Assembly (NCBI GenBank): GCA_964409865.1
Contig: CAYPGE010000205.1
Location: 1-15,587, forward strand
Length of the DNA stretch: 15,587 bases
DNA from: Anammoximicrobium sp964409865
GTDB lineage: Bacteria; Planctomycetota; Planctomycetia; Pirellulales; Pirellulaceae
Direction of reading: 5' to 3'
In this document: positions 5,347-11,493 of the stretch, piece after piece
How the letters are laid out: every line of letters starts with the position of its first letter
How positions within the stretch are numbered: the first letter of the stretch is position 1
Notes under the pieces: model-generated
The model's database searches: none
Told to the model about the DNA's origin: nothing
What the model saw: only the letters and a program-made list of their open reading frames with translations
Position numbers and translations under genes: made by a program

Positions 5347-8138
5347 GTACTCAATCGAGACTGCAGCCTGCTCTCGAACACCCCGTCCTGACAGATTGCC
5401 GCGAACTCCTCGGAAAAATCCGGAGCCGGATCCGTCGGCGGCCAGAACTTCTGCTCGCGAATGTCCCTCACGACTTGGCGGGCGACGTCGTCGGCGGCGG
5501 CCAAGTCTTCGTCGGCCCACTGCGCCATGCAGAACTCGACCTTGTCGACGTCTTTCGGCAACAGCACGTAGCCCAATTGCACCGGGCCCTCGATTCCCAG
5601 GCTGCGGGCCAAATGCCGGTACAGCGGCAACTGCAGGTCGACCCACTCCCCACCTCGCTGATGAGCTTTCTCCGGCGTCTTGGCCGTGTCCGAAGACTTG
5701 TAATCCAGGATCGCCCGCTGGCCCGTGTCCCGCTGCACGTCGATGCGGTCGATGCGCCCGCGAAGCACGAACGGCCGGCCATCGACGTCCAAGACCGCGT
5801 CGGTGTGTTCTCGCTCCCGGCCCTCGATGCTCTCGATCGCCCAGCCCGCCGCCGCCCGCCCGGCCTGTTTCTCGGCGAACGCGTCCAGCCGCAGCCGCAA
5901 CTGCTCCAATTGCACTTGCACCGACGCCAGCGCATGCCGTCCGAACTGTCTGGCCGCCCCGCGTTCGAGCATCTCGCGCAGGTACTGGCGGATCTCCGCA
6001 GGGTCCGTCGAATCCCGGCACGGCCCGAGGCCGAACTGCCGCAACACGTCGTGGACCAGCGAGCCGAACAGCCCGCCGTCCAACTCCTCGGCGGCATCGT
6101 TCTGGGGCTGCAGCTTCAGCACACGGCGCAGATAGAAACGATACGGACAGGCCAGGTACTCCCGGAATGCCGTCACCGGCAACTCCCGGATCGTTTCGGT
6201 CAGCGGCATCGGCGGGGGAACGACAAAGCCCGATTCTGCAGCGCCCGGCCTCAAGCGGCCCGCCAGCGGCGGCAACTCGTGTTGCGGCGGCGGGGCTGCG
6301 AAAAACCGCAGCGCCCGCGGGGCGATCTGGTCCCGGTCGGTGGCGAACAGCAATCGGCTGGGAGTCAGCGGATCGCCTTGGCTGTCGTGACGGGCCACGA
6401 TCAGGTCCAGTCGCCGGCGGCTGGCCAACAGCACGCTCAGCGCGTAAGCATCGCGCGCATACCGGCGGGCATTGTCCTGTAAACCCAACCGGCTGCGGAG
6501 CGAGTTCGGCAGAAAGGCATCGGCGTTGACGGAAGACGGGATATAACCTTCGTTAAAGTTGCACACGATCATCGCCGCCGCGTCGTCCAACGGCAGCTCA
6601 AGCCATCCCAGCAACTCGATCGCCTCCGGATCGAAACGGGACGAAACTGACGCCGTTTGCAGTTGCCGCAGCGTCAGCTCGATCGCCGTCGCCGCGTCGA
6701 TGGTCGGCATCAGGTCGGCAGGGATGCCGGTCTCGACCGTCCTTAGCGACGCGATAATCTGCTGAAACGCCTCCAGATACATCCGGTCACGTTCCTGTTG
6801 ACGATCCCATGTCCGTTCCTCGTATATTCTCTGGAAGAAGTCCCGCAATGGACCGGACCATTGATCCCAGGAGCGACGGGGACCGCGCAGCGGCTCCAGT
6901 AGTGACTCGACCCGCTGGTGGACCTGCCGGACGATGGAGGTCCCGACATCGTCACCCAGCCATTCGCCGCTCAGCCGCGCCTGCAGATGGCTGCCATAGT
7001 ATTCGTCCAGGCTTTCAAGCCAGCTGTCCGGGACCTGTCCGCGTTCTACCCAGGCGCACATATCCGGATGGCGCACCAAGGCAGCGAATTCTGCATAGCG
7101 GCCGCTGCGCAGATAGGCTTCGAGCGCCGCGAGAAGCCGCAACGGAGCGGTATCCACACATGGTGTGCCACGAGCAGACCTCGCTGGAATCCCGCATTCC
7201 TCAAGTTGCCGCAGCAGGTGCGGCGTGATGTTCTCGTCGGCCAGCCCAATGGTGATTTCATCTGCCCGATACCGTCCGCCGAAACCGGCCAAGCACCGCG
7301 CGGCCACATCCGCTGTTTGCATCGGACCATCGGCCAGGTGGACACGATCCGCATCCAGAGGAACGGGGACGTTCGCCCAAACGCCGGGCAACAGGCACCC
7401 ATAGTCGTCAAAACGGTCTGCCCATTGTGGAGACGCGTGCATGAGTACCGAGACCCGTTCTGCGACCTGCGCCAGCATTCTCCGATGGGTATCCGTCAGG
7501 TCCACCGCGCCCAGAACGATCACATCTCGGTCGGTCTTGCATTCATGCTCCTGGATAGCTACCAGTCGCGCGGTCTGCACATCCCACAACTGCAGTGCGT
7601 CGAGCGCGGCGAGATACGCGGTCTGCAGCTGTCGCAGCGTCGCCCACCTCTCCGCCTCGGCGAATGTCTCCAGCTCCCGGCCGCGGTCTGCCGCATGTCG
7701 AAAATCCAGGCCATCTGCGGCCAACTCCGTATGGAGTTGCGAAACCAACTGAGCCAAATCGAGCCAGCCGACGATGTCATCCATCGCGGACGGTGCGGCG
7801 ACGATGCGGAGCAGCCGACTTCGATCCGCATCTTGCAGCACTCGCGCCCAAGCTAGCTGCTGTGCCAGGTCGCTGGCAAAGGGCCGTTTGGCGTGATACA
7901 GGTGTTCGGGCAATCGCCCCACGGTTTCCAGGGTCGGCGGGGAAAACAGCAACCCCTGGCGTTCCGCTTGCTCGACCAGGATCTCTAACAGCCGCCGCGC
8001 CGCTCGTGCCACGGGAAGCACGACAATCGCGTTGCTCATGTCGGCCACGCTGCCGCGCAGATAGCGCCGGATCAGGTACTCCGCCGCTGACGACAGGGCA
8101 GGTTGGGAGAAATCGAGAAAATGACGCGCGAGAGGCAT
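5340..8138 (-). CDS. addB: AddB-like PD-(D/E)XK nuclease (double-strand break repair)
   Basis: The protein has 932 residues and resembles AddB/RexB, the partner of the AddA helicase-nuclease in double-strand break resection. The C-terminal third holds a complete RecB-type nuclease: an ACPYRFYLRR segment (about 663-672), GSLVHDVL with H696, RGRIDRID with D797, LDYKSS with D812 and K814, and QLPLY with Q836. The N-terminal part (starting RHFLDFSQPALSSAAEYL) has superfamily-I helicase-like architecture but no Walker A GxGKT/S, as in AddB proteins whose helicase is inactive. Only isolated cysteines (664, 870, 916) lie in the nuclease region, not the CxxC arrangement of the iron-sulfur cluster seen in Bacillus-type AddB. 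No addA gene is adjacent on either side, and the gene symbol rests on the family resemblance. The ATG at 8138 has no clear ribosome site, but the N-terminal sequence fits the family. Confidence 0.75.
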   Translation of the reverse strand: MPLARHFLDFSQPALSSAAEYLIRRYLRGSVADMSNAIVVLPVARAARRLLEILVEQAERQGLLFSPPTLETVGRLPEHLYHAKRPFASDLAQQLAWARVLQDADRSRLLRIVAAPSAMDDIVGWLDLAQLVSQLHTELAADGLDFRHAADRGRELETFAEAERWATLRQLQTAYLAALDALQLWDVQTARLVAIQEHECKTDRDVIVLGAVDLTDTHRRMLAQVAERVSVLMHASPQWADRFDDYGCLLPGVWANVPVPLDADRVHLADGPMQTADVAARCLAGFGGRYRADEITIGLADENITPHLLRQLEECGIPARSARGTPCVDTAPLRLLAALEAYLRSGRYAEFAALVRHPDMCAWVERGQVPDSWLESLDEYYGSHLQARLSGEWLGDDVGTSIVRQVHQRVESLLEPLRGPRRSWDQWSGPLRDFFQRIYEERTWDRQQERDRMYLEAFQQIIASLRTVETGIPADLMPTIDAATAIELTLRQLQTASVSSRFDPEAIELLGWLELPLDDAAAMIVCNFNEGYIPSSVNADAFLPNSLRSRLGLQDNARRYARDAYALSVLLASRRRLDLIVARHDSQGDPLTPSRLLFATDRDQIAPRALRFFAAPPPQHELPPLAGRLRPGAAESGFVVPPPMPLTETIRELPVTAFREYLACPYRFYLRRVLKLQPQNDAAEELDGGLFGSLVHDVLRQFGLGPCRDSTDPAEIRQYLREMLERGAARQFGRHALASVQVQLEQLRLRLDAFAEKQAGRAAAGWAIESIEGREREHTDAVLDVDGRPFVLRGRIDRIDVQRDTGQRAILDYKSSDTAKTPEKAHQRGGEWVDLQLPLYRHLARSLGIEGPVQLGYVLLPKDVDKVEFCMAQWADEDLAAADDVARQVVRDIREQKFWPPTDPAPDFSEEFAAICQDGVFESRLQSRLSTE

Positions 8139-8357
8139 TTTTTGGAAAGAAACGGATCAACTTCAGAAAAAATTTCACGTCCCGATTCGTGCGAACGCGA
8201 ACGCCAGTTCTTCGAGAAACTCCCAACTCCTTTACTGATCGCATGTTGCAGCAAGGTCACCGGCGAACATGCCCGGTTGGCACATCATCTGCATTGATCT
8301 TGACACGACAGACACGGGGTTTAGTGACTGCGACAACTTGATGCAAAGGAGTGTGCG
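8139..8357. other. Divergent intergenic region between addB-like gene and csrA
   Basis: This stretch separates two divergent genes and is AT-richer than the coding sequence near 8139-8180. It holds the candidate csrA promoter on the plus strand. I could not find a convincing promoter for the minus-strand gene. A 62-codon minus-strand frame (8072-8260) crosses it but has no supporting feature. Confidence 0.4.
8300..8327 (+). promoter_or_regulatory. Candidate csrA promoter
   Basis: A perfect TTGACA at 8300-8305 is followed, after 16 bases, by TAGTGA at 8322-8327. The -10 is weak. Predicted transcription would begin about 25 bases before the csrA ATG, leaving a short leader that contains the ribosome site. 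Confidence 0.4.
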
Positions 8358-8777
8358 ATGCTCGTCTTGACCCGCAAGCTGCAGGAACGAATTCACATCG
8401 GCGACAACATTACGATCACGGTCGTGAAGATCAAGGGTAACACAGTGCGGGTGGGGATTGAAGCACCCTGCGACGTGCACATCGTTCGCGGCGAGGTGGC
8501 AGGCAGGGACGAGGCGGAGGCAAGCGGCGATGCTTTCACCGCTGACGGCACCCAGGCCACCTCGCCCCCGGCGGTCCAACCTCGCCGCAGACTTTCATCA
8601 TCCTCTGCCAACGTTGGCGTCTCCCCCAACATGCCTCGCCCCACGGCTCCTTTGGCACGCGTCGCGGCCGGCAGGCCGTCTTTAAGGTTGGCCCTGGCCG
8701 ACGTGCGGCCGGACGCCCCTGCCGCCGTGCGGCAGGCCACGGACGCCACAAATCCCCCCGCGGCGTTGACCTGCTGA
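8358..8777 (+). CDS. csrA: CsrA-family RNA-binding translational regulator with long C-terminal extension
   Basis: The protein has 139 residues. The first 47 are a textbook CsrA core (MLVLTRKL, IGDNITITVV, NTVRVGIEAP), keeping the RNA-contacting L4 and R44 positions. CsrA dimers bind GGA motifs in mRNA leaders and control translation or stability. Normal CsrA proteins are about 60-75 residues; here the frame runs on for about 90 more residues of low-complexity A/P/R/S-rich sequence ending ALTC. This tail is predicted to be disordered, with no recognised domain. AAAGGAG at 8345-8351, six bases before ATG, fixes the start. No fliW or flagellar gene is nearby. The stop codon lies five bases before an inverted copy of the repeat family that fills the next region. 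The tail may have arisen by readthrough into repeat-derived DNA or by loss of the original stop. Confidence 0.88.
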   Translation: MLVLTRKLQERIHIGDNITITVVKIKGNTVRVGIEAPCDVHIVRGEVAGRDEAEASGDAFTADGTQATSPPAVQPRRRLSSSSANVGVSPNMPRPTAPLARVAAGRPSLRLALADVRPDAPAAVRQATDATNPPAALTC

Positions 8778-8782
8778 GCCCG

Positions 8783-8814
8783 TTTTGGAGTGCGGTGCCT
8801 TGTCACCGCTTTGG
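8783..8814 (-). repeat. Inverted copy of the 64-bp repeat's end
   Basis: These 32 bases, beginning TTTTGGAGTGCGGTGCC, are the reverse complement of 8905-8936 with two differences. They begin five bases after the csrA stop, and together with the direct copies they would form a very large hairpin. Confidence 0.8.
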
Positions 8815-8874
8815 ACGGCGGCCTGCAGGGTGCGGCTGATTGGGTTCAGGGGACGCAGCGAGGCACCCTGAACA

Positions 8875-8993
8875 CACAGCGGCGGTCGTCGCGTCGCCAT
8901 CGAGCCAAAGCGGCGACAAGGCGCCGCACTCCAAAATGCACAGCGGCGGTCGTCGCGTCGCCATCGAGCCAAAGCGGCGACAAGGCGCCGCAC
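8875..8993 (+). repeat. 64-bp tandem repeat, interrupted by an assembly gap
   Basis: Unit 1 (8875-8938) and unit 2 (8939-8993, cut by the gap) are identical over all visible bases, with a period of 64. Each unit contains a small stem, GCGGCG-ACAAGG-CGCCGC, and ends with CACTCCAAAATG. A third, diverged unit resumes after the gap. Reading frames through the array in several phases give long but meaningless proteins rich in R, A and L, so it is not coding. Identity of units indicates recent copying. Confidence 0.85.
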
Positions 8994-9093
8994 NNNNNNN
9001 NNNNNNNNNNNNNNNNNNNNNNNNNNNNNNNNNNNNNNNNNNNNNNNNNNNNNNNNNNNNNNNNNNNNNNNNNNNNNNNNNNNNNNNNNNNNN
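8994..9093. other. Assembly gap of 100 N
   Basis: Exactly 100 N lie inside the tandem repeat. This is a conventional gap size, so the true length and the number of repeat units are unknown. Confidence 0.98.
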
Positions 9094-9138
9094 TCCAAAA
9101 TGCAGAGCGACGGTCGTTGCGCCGCCATCGAGCCCGGA
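9094..9138 (+). repeat. Degenerate repeat unit after the gap
   Basis: The sequence resumes with TCCAAAATGCAGAGCGACGG and continues GTCGTTGCGCCGCCATCGAGCC. It matches the 64-bp unit with several substitutions. It then leaves the repeat, so it marks the right end of the array. Confidence 0.7.
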
Positions 9139-9327
9139 GCGAAACCGGCATTTCTTGCCGATACCAGATCCGCCGCCCCAGCCCCGGACGGAGTCCTCCG
9201 GATTCTCCGCATCCCTCCCACATCTCCCGCAGCCCGCCGGAAACGATCCACCCGGTTTTGGGCCGCGCGCAGCAGCCAGCTTGATGTTGCTACAATTCGG
9301 CCCCACGCTCCTTTGCACCCGTTAGTA

Positions 9328-9347
9328 GGGCGGAATTCATTCCGCCC
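9328..9347. repeat. Perfect hairpin repeat
   Basis: GGGCGGAATTCATTCCGCCC has 9-bp arms and a two-base centre. It stands alone in the intergenic region and is not followed by a U-run. It looks like one more dispersed palindrome family, although only one copy is in the window. Confidence 0.55.
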
Positions 9348-9711
9348 GAGCCGACTGAAGTCCGCTCTACGACGAAATCGCGGGGGCGATTGGCGACAGG
9401 TGCTTTTCGCCGAATGGGGGGTAAAATCACTCGCGCTCCGGTTGCAATCGCCATGCGCGAAGGCTATCATGGCGGGTAGATTCAAAAAATGCAGATTCGT
9501 GACGGTCCCAATTCTTAAATCCTGCGCTCGGCAGGCGGACTGAACGAGTCTACGTGTTGGTGGTACGAGGGGAATGAGATGCCTTCAGCCATCGATCGCA
9601 AAGAAGTCGTTTATTCTTCGCGCGGCGCGAGTCGGGAGGCGCGTCCGCGTTCCACCTGGATACCTTCATCCGGGTCGCCATCGTCAAACCTCCCTTTTCA
9701 ACTCTCTTGTG

Positions 9712-9717
9712 AGGAGG
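9712..9717 (+). promoter_or_regulatory. Ribosome binding site deciding the first DUF1559 start
   Basis: A perfect AGGAGG lies eight bases before ATG 9726. The bases after it, TCTCATCCATGA, recur before the second DUF1559 gene. This excludes the upstream ATG at 9579. Confidence 0.8.
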
Positions 9718-9725
9718 TCTCATCC

Positions 9726-10799
9726 ATGAGCCAGCGTTTTTGGAACAGGCGAGCTTTTACGCTCGTCGAATTGTTGGTGGTGATTGCCATCATCGGAATC
9801 CTGGTGGCACTACTCTTGCCGGCCATTCAGGCCGCGCGCGAGGCGGCTCGTCGCACCCAGTGCGCGAACAATCTCAAACAGTTGGGCATCGCGATCCATA
9901 ACTTCCACGACACCTACAAAAAGTTCCCGATCGGCAACCCGGACGACGACTGCAACAACTACTCTTGGTCGGCCTACATCTTGCCGTTTATGGAACAGTC
10001 CGTGGTCTACGACGAGTTGAAGGCCGGGGGCGCTGGACTCGTGTATATTCCGGGTGGGGACAACCTGAACGTCCATAGCGGCTTTATTCAGGTAGGAACC
10101 AACATCCCGACGACCCCGCCCGCAAGAAACACGGACACGTACAACTGGTGGTGCCAGATCTCCAACAATCACGGCAACAGCATCTCCAAGTCGATCCTGC
10201 CGCCGTTCATCTGTCCCAGTGACATTTTGCCTACGACCGACAACAACGGTTACGGCAAGTCGAACTACTGCGCCTGCCTCGGCAACGAGACGCCCTGGGT
10301 GAATTACTTCACCGCGAATGGCGCCACGTCCTGGACCCGACCGAGCGGCCAGACGGAACAAAACGGCGTGTTCCGCTTGTCCCAGACCAATGACTATCAT
10401 TACGTCACCGACATGGGACAGATCTCGGACGGCACCAGCAACGTGATTGCGATCGGCGAGGTGAGCGTCACGGTCAACGTCAGACCCACGCAAATTGACA
10501 GGGTCTTCCCCCTGTGGGCGGGCGGCAACAACGATTGGGCCGGCCAGTGGCGCATTTCCTCCTTTGGCCGCGTGACGGGGCAAATCACACCCATCAACAA
10601 TCGGGACCAAGATTTTGGACTTCCGACCATCAACAGTCTGCACATTTCCGATTTCGCCTTCGGCAGCCAGCATCCCGGAGGCGCGCAGTTCGTCCTGGCC
10701 GACGGTTCGGTGCGTTTCCTGCCAGACTCGATCGACCCCGTTGTCTATTCCCGGTTAGGTGACATCCAAGGCGGCGAGCCGGTGTTCCTGCCGAAGTAG
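9726..10799 (+). CDS. DUF1559 prepilin-like (type II pseudopilin head) protein, copy 1
   Basis: The protein has 357 residues. A ten-residue leader (MSQRFWNRRA) precedes a type IV prepilin N-terminus starting F11-TLVE15, followed by a hydrophobic helix to about residue 33 and AAREAARRTQC. The residue before the cleavage point is Ala (A10) where Gly is usual; E15 is the conserved glutamate at +5. The body is the DUF1559/SBP_bac_10-like domain abundant in planctomycetes, with SWSAYILPFMEQ, FICPSD, NYCACLGN, DGTSN and LWAGGNN. It ends with the family signature, HPGGAQFVLADGSVRFL (H316, D326-G327). The protein should be anchored in the inner membrane with its domain outside; a role in pseudopilus-like or envelope assemblies is inferred, and no function is proven. 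A lipoprotein gene follows 195 bases later. Confidence 0.93.
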   Translation: MSQRFWNRRAFTLVELLVVIAIIGILVALLLPAIQAAREAARRTQCANNLKQLGIAIHNFHDTYKKFPIGNPDDDCNNYSWSAYILPFMEQSVVYDELKAGGAGLVYIPGGDNLNVHSGFIQVGTNIPTTPPARNTDTYNWWCQISNNHGNSISKSILPPFICPSDILPTTDNNGYGKSNYCACLGNETPWVNYFTANGATSWTRPSGQTEQNGVFRLSQTNDYHYVTDMGQISDGTSNVIAIGEVSVTVNVRPTQIDRVFPLWAGGNNDWAGQWRISSFGRVTGQITPINNRDQDFGLPTINSLHISDFAFGSQHPGGAQFVLADGSVRFLPDSIDPVVYSRLGDIQGGEPVFLPK

Positions 10800-10862
10800 C
10801 CGGCGCGAGTCGCGGCCTTTAAGTTCACGGGCCGGAAAACGGCGAGTGCAGAAGAACAGGGG

Positions 10863-10940
10863 CCGCGTCTTGTTCCTGACGCGGTTTGCGGCGTCAACCT
10901 GAGAACCTGAGAAGCCCAGCTTTTGAAAAAGCCGGGCTTC
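10863..10940. terminator. Two hairpins after the first DUF1559 gene
   Basis: The first stem (10863-10884) pairs CCGCGTC with GACGCGG across eight bases. The second (10911-10940) pairs GAAGCCC-A-GCTTTT with AAAAGC-C-GGGCTTC across a GA loop, one mismatch, and is followed by TAACGATTT. The second is the stronger candidate for an intrinsic terminator or REP-like element separating the DUF1559 gene from the lipoprotein gene. Confidence 0.5.
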
Positions 10941-10994
10941 TAACGATTTGTAAACCACGACCATGCGAAAAGGCGTTTGTGAAGGGAGCTTTCG

Positions 10995-11489
10995 ATGAAT
11001 TCGGCGGTGCGATTGGTGGCGGGGCTGTGCAGCGTGGTCTTGCTCGTGGGGTTGCCCGGATGCTCAGGCGGCGCCAAGCAAGCGGCGACCGGAAAGGTCT
11101 CCGGTAAAGTGACGTATGAAGGAAAACCTGTCGAGGCGGGCTCCATCACATTCATTCCGATTGCCGAGGGCACCTCGCCGGACACGGGCGTAGCGATTAA
11201 GCCTGCCGGGGGCGCCATCAAGTCCGACGGCTCGTATGTCCTGACCACCTACCAGGACGGGGATGGAGCCATCGTCGGACGGCACAAGATCACGTTCTTC
11301 CCGGCCGCGGCCCAGGCGGCGGAAGCGTCTGGCGGCGAAGCGGGAAAGCACGACGAAGCGCCCGCCGTGTCGCCCTACCGCGGCCTGATGCCCAAAGAAG
11401 CCGAGGTGGAGGTGAAGGAGGGGACGAACGAGATCAATATCGAACTCGTGCCGAATCCGGAGGCGCAGGAACTGCTGAAACCTCGCTAG
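10995..11489 (+). CDS. Small lipoprotein, carboxypeptidase-regulatory (transthyretin)-like
   Basis: The protein has 164 residues. Residues 1-22 are a lipoprotein signal ending in LVGLPG|C, with the lipidated Cys at position 23. The mature part begins with a Gly/Ala/Lys linker and then TGKVSGKVTYEGKPVEAGSITFIPI, the typical start of the carboxypeptidase-regulatory-like or transthyretin-like beta-sandwich common in planctomycete lipoproteins. GRHKITFFP follows as a later strand. The last strand, NEINIELV, ends near the C-terminus. The role is unknown; such proteins often sit next to DUF1559 genes, as here. GAAGGGAG at 10981-10988 serves as ribosome site. The next gene starts four bases after this stop, so the two form an operon. 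Confidence 0.85.
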   Translation: MNSAVRLVAGLCSVVLLVGLPGCSGGAKQAATGKVSGKVTYEGKPVEAGSITFIPIAEGTSPDTGVAIKPAGGAIKSDGSYVLTTYQDGDGAIVGRHKITFFPAAAQAAEASGGEAGKHDEAPAVSPYRGLMPKEAEVEVKEGTNEINIELVPNPEAQELLKPR

Positions 11490-11493
11490 CTGG

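Larger units (their letters stand above)
9139..9725. other. Intergenic region upstream of the first DUF1559 gene
   Basis: Nearly 590 bases hold no credible gene. Frames crossing it show no ribosome site or motif. It contains a perfect hairpin at 9328-9347. A -10-like TACAAT at 9291-9296 and a TAAAAT at 9422-9427 lack convincing -35 partners. The frame of the DUF1559 gene is open back to an ATG at 9579, but the ribosome site at 9712-9717 and the prepilin leader place the real start at 9726, so the last 150 bases are probably mRNA leader. Confidence 0.5.

Noticed and set aside
5475..6482. 335-codon open frame on the plus strand
   Set aside because: It is antisense to the nuclease domain of the AddB-like gene, whose H, D, DYK and QLPLY motifs are intact on the other strand.
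8072..8260. Small minus-strand gene of 62 codons between addB-like gene and csrA
   Set aside because: No ribosome site, signal peptide or recognisable motif; it overlaps the start of the AddB-like gene.
8875..9138. CRISPR array
   Set aside because: Units are 64 bp and contiguous with no unique spacers, and no cas gene is present.
8682..9485. Long frame crossing the N gap on the minus strand
   Set aside because: It translates the 64-bp repeat and the N run. Its length is an artefact of a repeat whose unit has few stops.
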